The notes beneath the pieces are model-generated. The model was not told the DNA's origin, ran no database searches, and was given only the letters and a program-made list of their open reading frames with translations. The position numbers and the translations under genes were made by a program. DNA of 64,000 bases from Pseudomonadota bacterium (GTDB taxonomy: Bacteria; Pseudomonadota; Alphaproteobacteria; Sphingomonadales; Sphingomonadaceae), in contig JAJZQN010000006.1 of the NCBI GenBank assembly GCA_021847605.1, positions 1 through 64,000 on the forward strand, written 5' to 3'. This document shows, piece after piece, positions 46,676 to 56,976 of this stretch. Within the stretch, counting starts at the first letter, position 1, and every line of letters begins with the position of its first letter.

Positions 46676-48769
46676 ATGGCAGGTTCAAGCAAGAGCAAGG
46701 GCGCGCCCAGCCGCGCGCGGATTTGGGCGTTTCGGACGCTGAAGATCGGTATTGGTGCGGTGGTGGCCGGGATATTGGCCATCGTCATCGCGGTGGTGAT
46801 CGCGATGCAGTCGCTGCCCGATTATTCGGCGCTCAAATCATCCCCCAATGGTCAGATGATCCGCGTTCACGCCGCCGATGGCAGCGTGATCGTGTCACTG
46901 GGGCCGAGTTTCGGCCAGTGGCTGAGCTATGATCAGATCCCGCAGGTGATGGTCGATGCCATGGTGTCGACCGAGGACAAGCGCTTCTACCTGCATCCCG
47001 GCGTCGATCCGATCGGCATGATGCGCGCGGCATGGGTCGCGCTGGAACGGCGAGGCACTGGCCGCCGCTGGCAGGGCGCATCCACTATCACGCAACAGGT
47101 GACGCGCAATATCTTCCTCAACAACAGCTATAGCTGGGGCCGCAAGGTTCGGGAGATGGTGCTGGCGATGGCGCTGGAACGGAAATTCTCCAAGCAGCAG
47201 ATTCTCGAACTTTATCTCAACAAGGTCTATTTCGGCGGTGGCGCCTATGGCATCGACGCCGCCAGCCGCAAATTTTTCGGCCATCCCGCCACAGGCCTCG
47301 ACCTGCCGGAAGCAGCGATCATCGCCGGTTTGGTGAAGGCGCCGTCCAGCTACTCCCCCACCGCCGACGCGGATGCCGCCATCGGCCGTGCAGGGGTGGT
47401 GCTGGACCTGATGGAAGAAAATGGCGCGATCAGCGCATCGGAAAAAGCGGCTGCCAATGTGCAGAGCGTGAAGCTGGCGCCCGAACCGCCGCAGAACAGC
47501 GTGCGCTACTTTACCGACTGGGCGCTGCCGCAGCTCGACCTGCTGATCGACGAGCCGAACGAACCGCTGGAAGTCTATACCACCATCGACCTTGGCATGC
47601 AGAAAGCGGCGACGGCCGCGATTCAGGCCAATGTGCCTGCCGGTACGCAGGGCGCACTGATCAGCGTGGACCGGGATGGAGCGGTACGCGCAATGGTCGG
47701 CGGCCTCGATTATGTGACGTCCAACTATAATCGCGCGACGACGGCCACGCGCCAGCCCGGCTCGGCCTGGAAAATCTTCGTCTATATGGCCGCGCTGGAG
47801 GCGGGCTATACGCCCGATACCGGCGTGACCGACGAGCCGGTCGATATCAATGGATGGAAACCGCGCAACAGCAATGGCCGCTTCGCCGGTGACATCGATA
47901 TCCGCACCGCCTTTGCCTATTCGATCAACACGGTCGCGGCCAAGCTGGGCGTCGAGGTCGGCTTTCCCACGGTCGCCGACATGGCCCGCCGGTTCGGCGT
48001 ATCCACGCCGATCAATACGCATCCCTCCATGGTACTGGGCACGTCCGACGTCCGCCTGATCGACATGACCCGCGCCTTTGCCTCGATCGCGCGCAAGGGT
48101 ATTGCCGTGACGCCCTATGGCATCACCAAGGTGACGACTGCGGACGGTCGCATGCTGTACCAGCATCAGGATGATACCAGCCGCGTGCTGGTCGCGCCCT
48201 GGGTCGCGGCGGGCATGACCGACCTGATGCAGACGGCGGTCAGCACAGGCACCGGCAAGGCGGCACAGATCGGTCGGCCGGTCGCCGGTAAGACCGGCAC
48301 GACCAACAGCGGCAAGGATGGCTGGTTCCTTGGCTTTTCCAGCGGTATCACGACCGGCGTATGGGTCGGCCGCGACGATGCCAAGGCGGTGCCCGCCCTG
48401 TATGGCGGACGGGCGCCGGCACGGGCCTTCGCCGATTATATGAAGGTCGCCGTCGCCAAACGCCCGGTAGAACAGTTCGAAACCGAAGTAACCCTGCCCG
48501 AATGGCAACTCGAACCCGATGAAGAGGCCTATTATGGCAGCCCCGACAACGGGATGATGGTCGACGAGAATGGCCTGCCGCTGGAACGGGGACGTCCGGC
48601 AGACGCCCAGCCGGATGATGAGCAGCAGATGGAGGTCGATGCCGAAGATCGCCCGTCTCCGCCGCATCTGGATCAGCAATGGATCGACAATGTGCTGGGC
48701 CGCAATCGCCAGCAACAGCGTCCGGCGCCAAATCCCAGCACCCCGACACGCCCAGCCAACACCCCTTAA
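46676..48769 (+). CDS. Class A penicillin-binding protein (transglycosylase/transpeptidase), PBP1A-like
   Basis: A 697-residue cell-wall synthase. An N-terminal membrane anchor (LKIGIGAVVAGILAIVIAVV) is followed by the GT51 glycosyltransferase domain with STEDKRFYLHPGVD (Glu100) and GASTITQQVTRN. The transpeptidase domain contains SAWK (Ser363, Lys366), SIN (416-418) and KTG (539-541). The Pro/Gln/Asp-rich C-terminal tail (from about 640) is disordered. It polymerises lipid II and cross-links the peptides in the periplasm. At under 700 residues it is compact and lacks the large insert of E. coli PBP1a. Confidence 0.94.
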   Translation: MAGSSKSKGAPSRARIWAFRTLKIGIGAVVAGILAIVIAVVIAMQSLPDYSALKSSPNGQMIRVHAADGSVIVSLGPSFGQWLSYDQIPQVMVDAMVSTEDKRFYLHPGVDPIGMMRAAWVALERRGTGRRWQGASTITQQVTRNIFLNNSYSWGRKVREMVLAMALERKFSKQQILELYLNKVYFGGGAYGIDAASRKFFGHPATGLDLPEAAIIAGLVKAPSSYSPTADADAAIGRAGVVLDLMEENGAISASEKAAANVQSVKLAPEPPQNSVRYFTDWALPQLDLLIDEPNEPLEVYTTIDLGMQKAATAAIQANVPAGTQGALISVDRDGAVRAMVGGLDYVTSNYNRATTATRQPGSAWKIFVYMAALEAGYTPDTGVTDEPVDINGWKPRNSNGRFAGDIDIRTAFAYSINTVAAKLGVEVGFPTVADMARRFGVSTPINTHPSMVLGTSDVRLIDMTRAFASIARKGIAVTPYGITKVTTADGRMLYQHQDDTSRVLVAPWVAAGMTDLMQTAVSTGTGKAAQIGRPVAGKTGTTNSGKDGWFLGFSSGITTGVWVGRDDAKAVPALYGGRAPARAFADYMKVAVAKRPVEQFETEVTLPEWQLEPDEEAYYGSPDNGMMVDENGLPLERGRPADAQPDDEQQMEVDAEDRPSPPHLDQQWIDNVLGRNRQQQRPAPNPSTPTRPANTP

Positions 48770-48775
48770 ACGTCC

Positions 48776-49768
48776 TCATCCTGTGGGATTATCAATCCCC
48801 GCATAGCGCGTCCCGACGTCGATACTGGCGTCGGGCAACAGGAAGTCGACCTTGCCGCGGCCGAAATCGATGGCCACCCGGTCGAAGATGCGCAATGCGC
48901 TGATCCCCAGCAGCAGCGCCGGCCTGTCATGCATGCCCAGTTCGGCAAAGGGACTGGCGTCGGCGAACAGTACCGGCACTCCCCGCAGGTTGACCCGCCC
49001 CATCCGTACGGCGGCAATCCGACCTACCTGCCCCGTCAACAGGCCACCAGTGACGCTGGTCAATGAAGCGGTGAGCAGTTCCGGCGCCTTGTTCTTCGCG
49101 ATCAGCCGGTCGCGCAGCGCCAGATTACCGATGCTGAAATGACTGCCAGTGTCGAGCATGATCGCCACCCGCATACCGTTCACGTCCGAATCGAGCAGGA
49201 TGAGCTGCCCTTTTCGCCTTTTTGCCTCCACGACGATGGTGTCGGGGTCATTGGACATGCGACGGCTAGAGCGGCTGTCGCCAATCTCCATGCGACCGCT
49301 ACGAAAATCCAGCATCACGCGCTTGGCATGCAGGCTGTCCAGCCCCAACAGCCCGGGCGCGCCGAGATGTTCGCCTTCCAACACGGGCGCTTCAATGTCG
49401 TCGATGGTGCCACCGGCAAAATCGAGCCGGGGAACGGCAACGGTATTTGCCTCCGCCTTTCCCGTCATGCTGAGGATCGTCACCATATTGCGCGACGGCA
49501 GACCAAGTTGTTGCGCCAGTTCGCGGGCAATGACGGTACGCTGTGACCCGGTGTCGATGATGAAATTCCACGGCCCCTTGCCATCGATATGGATGGGAAT
49601 GGTGACGCGATCGTCGGGTGACGGACCCGTACGAACGATGGCTGGTGGTGTTGCCGGATCAAGTGATGGAGAAGACGCGGGGACTAAAGGCAATTGAGCA
49701 TCGCCGGCGGGCATGGATGGCACGGCCATGACAAGGCCGATCGCCAACAGGACATCGATGCGTCCCAT
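48776..49768 (-). CDS. Retropepsin-like aspartic protease with two DTG motifs, exported
   Basis: A 330-residue protein with a signal peptide (VLLAIGLVMAVPSMPAGDA). The first retropepsin-like unit (about 55-160) has NFIIDTGSQRTVIARELAQQ (Asp72) and GLLGLDSLHAKRVMLDF. The second unit (about 185-315) has RVAIMLDTGSHFSIGN (Asp206) and ALLLGISALRIFDRVAIDF. Two copies in one chain could form one pepsin-like active site, as in eukaryotic pepsins, instead of the usual dimer of single-DTG subunits. Substrate and role are unknown. It converges on the PBP gene, leaving six bases between the stops. Confidence 0.85.
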   Translation of the reverse strand: MGRIDVLLAIGLVMAVPSMPAGDAQLPLVPASSPSLDPATPPAIVRTGPSPDDRVTIPIHIDGKGPWNFIIDTGSQRTVIARELAQQLGLPSRNMVTILSMTGKAEANTVAVPRLDFAGGTIDDIEAPVLEGEHLGAPGLLGLDSLHAKRVMLDFRSGRMEIGDSRSSRRMSNDPDTIVVEAKRRKGQLILLDSDVNGMRVAIMLDTGSHFSIGNLALRDRLIAKNKAPELLTASLTSVTGGLLTGQVGRIAAVRMGRVNLRGVPVLFADASPFAELGMHDRPALLLGISALRIFDRVAIDFGRGKVDFLLPDASIDVGTRYAGIDNPTG

Positions 49769-50037
49769 ATCCTCATCCTTCGCTTTATCGTTATATCGCT
49801 TATATCATGAAAACGACTGATCGCGCCAGCATGGCCATCAGTCCGAAAAGCCAGCCGATCCCCTCATTTTCGGCATGTCTTCGCTGTTTGTTGCCTTGAC
49901 TTGACCATATGCGGATCGTTAAACGCGCAACTGACGTTTCTGCCCGACCGGAGCGGCGTCTTTACCGGCATTCCGTCCGGCCTTATCCCCTCCTCTTCCG
50001 GCCTATTCCCCTCTCTGCTCATCGGACTTGACTCGCA
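49769..50037 (+). promoter_or_regulatory. Leader region of rho with pyrimidine-rich stretch
   Basis: The 269 bases before rho end in a strongly C/T-rich run (about 49971-50020: ccttatcccctcctcttccg and similar) with few G, the composition of a Rho-utilisation (rut) site. A short frame, 49807-49899 (MKTTDRASMAISPKSQ..., 30 codons), could be a leader peptide but has no visible ribosome site. No stem with a T-run is seen. Autogenous control of rho through leader termination is known in E. coli; here it is inferred. Confidence 0.4.
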
Positions 50038-51294
<1,257 letters not shown>

Positions 51295-51316
51295 GGGCAG
51301 GGGTTAGCAGGGGACA

Positions 51317-52039
51317 ATGTTCGACCTTATCGCCACCGCCGCTGCGGCAGCTCAGGGTATCGGTTCTCCGGCCGATATCTGGGCACATATCATCAATGAC
51401 TTCAGCAATATAACGTCGCCGACCGCATTGTCGGCCTTCGTTCAGGTGCTGATGATCGATGTGCTGCTGGCGGGCGATAATGCAATCGTGGTCGGTGCGC
51501 TGGCTGCCGGGCTTCCGGCCGCGCAGCGACAGAAAGTCATCCTGATCGGCATATTGGCCGCTCTGGTACTGCGCATCGCCTTCGCTCTGGTTGTCAGCCA
51601 GTTGATGCAGATTGTCGGCCTGATTCTGGCCGGCGGGCTGCTGCTGCTGTGGGTCAGCTGGAAGATGTGGCGTGAACTGCATCCCAAGCGCGGTGCCGAT
51701 ACCCCCGACGATCCCAGCGACGACGATGTGTCGGGCCTGCGGCCGGCCAAGAGCTTTGCCGGCGCGGCCTGGGCCGTGGCACTGGCCGACGTCAGCATGA
51801 GCCTGGACAATGTGCTGGCCGTCGCGGGGGCAGCGCGCGAACATCCCGGCATCCTCATCATCGGGTTGATCCTGTCGGTCGCACTGATGGGTCTGGCTGC
51901 CAACATCATCGCCAAATATATCGAGCGCTTCCGCTGGATCGCTTATATCGGCCTTGCCGTGATCGTCTATGTCGCGGTCAAGATGATCTATGACGGCTTT
52001 GTCGACAAGCAGGTCGGTATCCTGACCCTGTTCAGCTGA
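51317..52039 (+). CDS. TerC family integral membrane protein
   Basis: A 240-residue protein with about seven membrane helices. The acidic family motifs are present: VLMIDVLLAGDNAIVVGALA (about 43-62) and ALADVSMSLDNVLAVAGAAR (about 155-175), each with Asp/Asn in a helix. TerC proteins are linked to tellurite resistance and, in several bacteria, to Mn2+ export that loads secreted metalloproteins; the substrate here is inferred. It is 22 bases downstream of rho and may share its transcript. Confidence 0.92.
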   Translation: MFDLIATAAAAAQGIGSPADIWAHIINDFSNITSPTALSAFVQVLMIDVLLAGDNAIVVGALAAGLPAAQRQKVILIGILAALVLRIAFALVVSQLMQIVGLILAGGLLLLWVSWKMWRELHPKRGADTPDDPSDDDVSGLRPAKSFAGAAWAVALADVSMSLDNVLAVAGAAREHPGILIIGLILSVALMGLAANIIAKYIERFRWIAYIGLAVIVYVAVKMIYDGFVDKQVGILTLFS

Positions 52040-52058
52040 TAAGGCGCAGCAAGCCCTT

Positions 52059-53030
52059 TTAATCCAGCTTTTCGCTCTCTCGGGGGACAGGTGCCTGCCC
52101 CCGGCGTCCCAGCAAGAACGCACGGCTGACATGATAGAGGCGCGACGGCATGATCGTTCGTACGATAGCCGTCACCGCAAAACGCACAGGTAAAGCGCCA
52201 CGGATCGTAGCACCACCGATCAGCTTCAGCCCGGAAATCGGATTGCTGCGCAGAGCAATCGGACCCATGTTGCGCGAACGATAGCCAAGTACCGCCTTGG
52301 GTGAGAGGACCCCCTCAAGCATCGTCAGAAACTGTTGTCGTCGCCACAGCGGCGTATCCTGACTGAGCCGACCCGACCGGATACGGTTGTCATAGACCAC
52401 CAGAGGCTCGTCGATCAGCACATAATCTGCCCCTGCATTACACAGGTCGATGGCGAACATATGATCCTCACCCGTGGGCAGGTCACGGAAACCGATCGGC
52501 TGGGCCAGAATGCGGGAGGTGAAATAGGCGCTTGTCTGGCAAAATCCGCCGCTCACGAAAATGAATTCATCCATCCGCTCGTTCGGCCGCTTGGCACGTA
52601 CCGGGCGAATGATCCTGCGCCCCATGCCAAGGTCGACATAGGCACGGGTAAGGCAAAAGACCTGATCGGGGTCGGGACGGGCCAGCGTGGCTTGTACCTG
52701 CCGCTCCAGCTTCGTTGGCAGCCAGCCGTCATCCGCATCGATAAACGCTACGAAACGCCCTCTGGCGGCCGCAATCCCGGTATTCCGGGCGACCGATGGG
52801 CCGGCATTTTTTTCATGACGCAGAATATGGATGGGATAGCGGTCCAGATAGACAGCCAGCGCTCCTTCCAGATCATCCTGAGAACAATCGTCGACGATGA
52901 CGATTTCCCAATCCTTCATGGTCTGTGCAACGATGGTATCGATCGTATGGGAAATGAAGGAGGCGCTGTTATAGGCTGGAATAATGACGCTGACGAGCGG
53001 TGCATTCCCCGCCACTATCTCAGCGTTCAC
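52059..53030 (-). CDS. Glycosyltransferase family 2
   Basis: A 323-residue GT-A fold transferase. The N-terminus carries LVSVIIPAYNSASFISHTID, DWEIVIVDDCSQDDLEGAL and RGRFVAFIDADDGWLPTKLE (the DxD-type metal site). A mid-chain acceptor region contains LPTGEDHMFAIDLCNAGADY with the ED pair. It ends in a basic amphipathic region that may touch the membrane. It adds a sugar to a lipid-linked repeat unit in the exopolysaccharide locus; donor and acceptor are unknown. Confidence 0.9.
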   Translation of the reverse strand: MNAEIVAGNAPLVSVIIPAYNSASFISHTIDTIVAQTMKDWEIVIVDDCSQDDLEGALAVYLDRYPIHILRHEKNAGPSVARNTGIAAARGRFVAFIDADDGWLPTKLERQVQATLARPDPDQVFCLTRAYVDLGMGRRIIRPVRAKRPNERMDEFIFVSGGFCQTSAYFTSRILAQPIGFRDLPTGEDHMFAIDLCNAGADYVLIDEPLVVYDNRIRSGRLSQDTPLWRRQQFLTMLEGVLSPKAVLGYRSRNMGPIALRSNPISGLKLIGGATIRGALPVRFAVTAIVRTIMPSRLYHVSRAFLLGRRGQAPVPRESEKLD

Positions 53031-53106
53031 CCGTTTCCTCCTGAAAGACCGCGAACCACATTTCGCGAATCCATAATAAAGTCAAACGTACAAATAATTG
53101 ATGACG

Positions 53107-54495
53107 TCAGTTTCTCCGTCCCGAAGTGGGAGGAGGCGATCTGAGGCCATCTGAAAGGCGCCTGCCACTTGTACGCTTGCGAGGCAGGCCAAGCAACATA
53201 CCAACGCAGGCCATGCCTATGCCACCCATCGCCGTCAGCGGGCGACTGCCCGATTCCGAGAAATTGGCAAGTAGCCATCCTGCCAGAACAGCGCCTATTA
53301 CCAATACGCCATAGCGATAACCGCCACCGACTGGAATGATTCCACGCCCTGTCTGCCACGCTATCCCGATCATCAGCATGAAGAGAGCAAGCCCGATAAT
53401 GCCCGTCCCCAGCATGATGTCGAGATAAGCGTTATGGGGGTCGAGAACATTGACACGCTGGAACAGTTCAAAAGTGAAATCGCCATAGGTCGTCGACATA
53501 TATCCATAGCCGTGCCACGGCCTGCGCAGGATAAATTCCTCAGCGATGGTCCAGATGCCTGTTCGCCCCGACAGCGATGTATCGCGACCCAATAATTGCA
53601 ATGCGGGATTGATCGCCAGACCAGCAAAGATAACGATAATCGCTGCATAAAAGAAGGCCAATGCGCGCTGAATGCCGCTAAGCGCCAATGTTAGCCATGT
53701 GATGAAGATCGCGATCGGCACGATGGCAAGCGCGCTGGCGGAGCGACTTTGCACAATCAACAGGCCGAAAAGGGCAAGACCGATCCATTTCAAGATTGGC
53801 GGACTGACAACGGACCGATTGGCTACAGCAAAACCAGCTGCATACATGGCGCAAATCTGGCCCAGATGATTTTTGTGGAGATAAACGCCACGCCAGGATC
53901 CAGCATGAACCGATTGCAGCGCATCCCCTGCTCCATGCACACCATAAGTGGGAAACAGGAATACCCAAAGCAGGCTCATCAAGCCCATAATGACGCCTGA
54001 CAACAGGAGCGCCCGCGCCAGCCAATAGGGAGGAAGGCGGATAGCGAGGAAGAATCCCGTCAGGATGGCGCATGCCGCCGCCAAAAGGCTGTGCCATGTG
54101 GCATCAGGTGCATCGGACCATGCCATGGAAAAACCGGCCCAAAGCAGGAAAGCTGCCACGGGCCATAACCGGGGCAGGGCACGATACAGCGTTTCCCAAT
54201 GCATCAACGCACCCACGAAAGCCGCAGCCATCGCCAGAAAGCGGATAGAGTAGCTCAAAGTTTGTGATGATGCCTCACGACGCATCGACGCCAGATTTCG
54301 AACGACCGATTGCGAAGGATCTTCGCCGAGCAGGTAGAAGGTGAAGGGCGTCGTGAGCATGAACAGACACATCGCCCAAAACAGGATTTCGGCCCCACCA
54401 TGGTGACGAATGGCAAGTTGGATTGTCTGGAAACGTCGCGACAGCGACCGAAACAAAGTGGAAGAGGAAGGCGGCATCGGTCGCACGATCGTCAC
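53107..54495 (-). CDS. O-antigen ligase/polymerase family membrane protein (Wzy/WaaL-like)
   Basis: A 462-residue protein with about ten to twelve membrane helices. The large periplasmic loop has RTGIWTIAEEFILRRPWHGY and VLDPHNAYLDIMLGTGIIGL; the HN pair is typical of the Wzy_C/WaaL catalytic loop. An earlier basic segment, GSWRGVYLHKNHLGQICAMY, is also typical of the family. In an exopolysaccharide locus with a flippase it is most likely the polymerase that joins repeat units at the outer face of the inner membrane. It lies 76 bases upstream of the GT2 gene. Confidence 0.88.
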   Translation of the reverse strand: MTIVRPMPPSSSTLFRSLSRRFQTIQLAIRHHGGAEILFWAMCLFMLTTPFTFYLLGEDPSQSVVRNLASMRREASSQTLSYSIRFLAMAAAFVGALMHWETLYRALPRLWPVAAFLLWAGFSMAWSDAPDATWHSLLAAACAILTGFFLAIRLPPYWLARALLLSGVIMGLMSLLWVFLFPTYGVHGAGDALQSVHAGSWRGVYLHKNHLGQICAMYAAGFAVANRSVVSPPILKWIGLALFGLLIVQSRSASALAIVPIAIFITWLTLALSGIQRALAFFYAAIIVIFAGLAINPALQLLGRDTSLSGRTGIWTIAEEFILRRPWHGYGYMSTTYGDFTFELFQRVNVLDPHNAYLDIMLGTGIIGLALFMLMIGIAWQTGRGIIPVGGGYRYGVLVIGAVLAGWLLANFSESGSRPLTAMGGIGMACVGMLLGLPRKRTSGRRLSDGLRSPPPTSGRRN

Positions 54496-54624
54496 ATCCT
54501 CCCGAAATGATGAGAGAGGATATGAAGTCGGGTATCAGAGCGAAACCGGCCAGCGCTGCCCACCAATATGCCGCTCCTGAGCGGCGCCCGGCCCTGACCT
54601 GACCGATCACAGGAACAAAAAAGG

Positions 54625-55734
54625 TCAGCCCGCATCGACATGCAGCGCAGCTTTGGTACCATCCAACGCATTTGCAAACGCAGCCGTCACCGGTTTTGCT
54701 CTGCCAGCGCCATCAAACAATAAAGGTTCATCATCTGGGTTGGGATCCTCCGGATTAACACGCCAGAATGAATCGCTATCGTACAAGCCCCAGATCGTGA
54801 TGGCATGACGCAGCTTTTCAGGCAGAGCCATGAAGGCCTGAATGAAATCTGTCATCTGCTCCGCCTGAAGAGCGCGCTTCGTCCTGACGGACCTCCAGTC
54901 GAACCGGCGATGCCCGAACGATATATCGAGTTCCGACACATGGATCGGCAGACCAAATGACGCCAGGTCTTTGAAGGCAGCTTTGGCAGCCCCCTTGGGC
55001 ATATCGATATTGATATGCGATTGGGTACCAATCCCGTCGATCGGCGTGCCTTTTTTGAGCAGCGCTTCCATCATCTGCATGAAAGCTAGGCGCTTTTCAG
55101 GCTTCAGTTCCAGATCATATTCATTGATGAACAATTTGGCTGATGGGTCAGTCTCTCGCGCGATTCTGAAGGCACGCTCAATATAGCCCAGATCGCCGAG
55201 GTTGCGGCCCCACATTGTCGCCCGCAAACCAAGGCCGTCACCATTGACCGGTTCGTTCACGACGTCCCAGGATGGAATCCGACCGCGATAGCGCCCCATT
55301 ACAGTCCGGATATAATTGTCGTACATGGCAGTAAATGCAGGCTTGTTCCCGTCCAGCCGCAGGAAAGCCTCCGGTTCATGCTTGTGCCACACCAATGCAT
55401 GGCCGTGAACGCGCAGCTTGTTCTGCTGCGCATAGGCCATGATTGCATCCGCACCGCTGAAGCGCAGCCGACCATCAGGCGCGACGATCGCAGCCATCTT
55501 CATCTCTGCTTCCGCAGTCAGTTGCGAAAAATTCTTCAGCAAGAGGGTGGATGTCGTTGGATCGGCCAACTTTGCGCTCATCACGGCGCAGCCAATGGGT
55601 AAAGAAGCAAGGTTTTTCAGGGGCGGGACAGTGATAGGCGTATCATCTTGCGCGCCATATCCTTCACATCCACTAAGCCCAAGGGCAAGAATAGCGCCTA
55701 AACTTTCACGTCTAGATAAAGTCGCCAGTTTCAA
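54625..55734 (-). CDS. Glycoside hydrolase family 10 (endo-beta-1,4-xylanase-type), lipoprotein
   Basis: A 369-residue GH10 enzyme. The signal (LSRRESLGAILALGLSGC) combines a twin-arginine-like start with a lipobox (Cys23), so it is probably anchored to a membrane. The TIM barrel shows RVHGHALVWHKHEPE, WDVVNEPV with the acid/base Glu161, FINEYDLEL and HVSELDISF with the nucleophile Glu268. GH10 acts on beta-1,4-xylan or glucan-like chains. Its position between the ligase-like and PssD/PssE genes suggests that it trims the exopolysaccharide made by this locus rather than plant xylan; that is inference. Confidence 0.9.
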   Translation of the reverse strand: MKLATLSRRESLGAILALGLSGCEGYGAQDDTPITVPPLKNLASLPIGCAVMSAKLADPTTSTLLLKNFSQLTAEAEMKMAAIVAPDGRLRFSGADAIMAYAQQNKLRVHGHALVWHKHEPEAFLRLDGNKPAFTAMYDNYIRTVMGRYRGRIPSWDVVNEPVNGDGLGLRATMWGRNLGDLGYIERAFRIARETDPSAKLFINEYDLELKPEKRLAFMQMMEALLKKGTPIDGIGTQSHINIDMPKGAAKAAFKDLASFGLPIHVSELDISFGHRRFDWRSVRTKRALQAEQMTDFIQAFMALPEKLRHAITIWGLYDSDSFWRVNPEDPNPDDEPLLFDGAGRAKPVTAAFANALDGTKAALHVDAG

Positions 55735-55872
55735 CAGCCTGTATCCTAAGATGTGAAGATAGATTCTTCCCTAGAGCAGGCACCCACTCCATTGCGTTAC
55801 AAAATCTTCTTTTTCTTTATAACGCTACATGTTTTTCGATCAAATGAGCGACATTTCGGACATTTTGATCAT

Positions 55873-56352
55873 TTATGATTTTTGACCGGCAATAATATTG
55901 GCTAATGCGCTCTTCAGCTTTTCACGGCTGGGATGTTCGCTTTCCATATCAGGAGGCGTGAGCGTCGAACCGAGCAAGCTGCGCAGTTCATCCTCTGTGC
56001 GGGCGATATAAACGCCCGATCGCCCTTCCAGCGCGTTGACCGTTGCCAGTTGATGATCATTGCGATGCTCGCCTAAAGCCGCGCGTCGGGGGAAAAGCAC
56101 AATCGGTTTGCGATATTTCTGTGCGGTCAAGACAGTGCCGATGCCTGCATGGGAAACGATCATGTCGGCCTGAGAAAAAAGGCGATCAAATTCCAGCGGC
56201 GTGAGGCGCGCGCTATATTCGACATTGCGGGGCGTGTAGGTGCATACGCCGATCTGCGCAAAAACCGGCCGTGACAGGGAAGGGGCTGCCTCATCTGCCA
56301 GCGCGATCAGACGATCAAAGGGTAGCTGTGTCCCGACGGTGACAAAGATCAA
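55873..56352 (-). CDS. pssE: PssE/Alg13-like glycosyltransferase subunit (GT28 C-terminal domain)
   Basis: A 159-residue protein corresponding to the nucleotide-sugar-binding half of a split GT28 transferase: MIFVTVGTQLPFDRLIALAD at the start and ADMIVSHAGIGTVLTAQKYR with the donor-binding GIGT loop, then PIVLFPRRAALGEHRNDHQL. It overlaps the pssD-like gene by four bases (ATGA); the two products should pair at the membrane as Alg13-Alg14 do. In Rhizobium PssD/PssE together add glucuronic acid in exopolysaccharide synthesis. The sugar added here is unknown. Confidence 0.87.
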   Translation of the reverse strand: MIFVTVGTQLPFDRLIALADEAAPSLSRPVFAQIGVCTYTPRNVEYSARLTPLEFDRLFSQADMIVSHAGIGTVLTAQKYRKPIVLFPRRAALGEHRNDHQLATVNALEGRSGVYIARTEDELRSLLGSTLTPPDMESEHPSREKLKSALANIIAGQKS

Positions 56353-56825
56353 AGCAATGCTCCGAAATATTTTGGCCCATTAGGACGCGCAAGATGTTCC
56401 CATTGGGTCAGCGCCACAGTGACGAAACGGCAGGCGAAAGCGCCACTCATCGACATCCGTTCAGAATTTGCAACGCTATCGACCCAAATCGTTCGCTTAC
56501 CCGTAAGGCGCCCATATATCAGGCAAAGCAGGCCCGGCATTGATCCGGTCGATACGATCACATCGGGCTTCGTCTTTCGCATGATCGACAGAACCTGCCA
56601 CAGCGATTTGAAAGCGATGAAGGGCTTGTTGCGGTTGGAATCGGAGAGAGCGTAAATTGGATCGATGCCGTCGCGCAGGCCCAATGCCGGATCGGTAGTG
56701 GCGTAGCTGACAGAGAAGCGCTCAAAAGTCGGGCGAAGGAGCATAAGCTGCTCCCAATGGCCACCGCCTGACGCCACAGCCAGCAGGCGAATGGAGGAAT
56801 GTTGCAAATCCTTCATATCCGACAT
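56349..56825 (-). CDS. pssD: PssD/Alg14-like glycosyltransferase subunit
   Basis: A 158-residue membrane-associated half of a split GT28 transferase. Visible features: SIRLLAVASGGGHWEQLMLL (the GGGHW acceptor-side loop), KPDVIVSTGSMPGLLCLIYG, KRTIWVDSVANSERMSMSGA and the terminal ALTQWEHLARPNGPKYFGAL. It recruits the PssE-like partner encoded next to it. The order D then E, with overlapping stop and start, is the same as in rhizobial pss loci. Confidence 0.87.
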   Translation of the reverse strand: MSDMKDLQHSSIRLLAVASGGGHWEQLMLLRPTFERFSVSYATTDPALGLRDGIDPIYALSDSNRNKPFIAFKSLWQVLSIMRKTKPDVIVSTGSMPGLLCLIYGRLTGKRTIWVDSVANSERMSMSGAFACRFVTVALTQWEHLARPNGPKYFGALL

Positions 56826-56976
56826 TCAGCGCCTGCCCAATTCGCCCCACAAACGCACTCCGCGTTGACAGGATATCGTTTGCATGACCCAAGAATACCT
56901 CTATCGGAATGGTTTAAAGGGAGCAAGGCGGTCTGGACTAACAAAATCATAAATCCCAATGCTCCTTTTTAAACCA

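Noticed and set aside
46895..48715. A 606-codon minus-strand frame
   Set aside because: It is antisense to the class A PBP gene, which has all catalytic motifs in order.
55838..55870. Inverted pair gatcaaa/tttgatc downstream of the PssE-like gene
   Set aside because: The stem contains a bulge and lacks a T-run in the direction of the gene; too weak for a terminator call.
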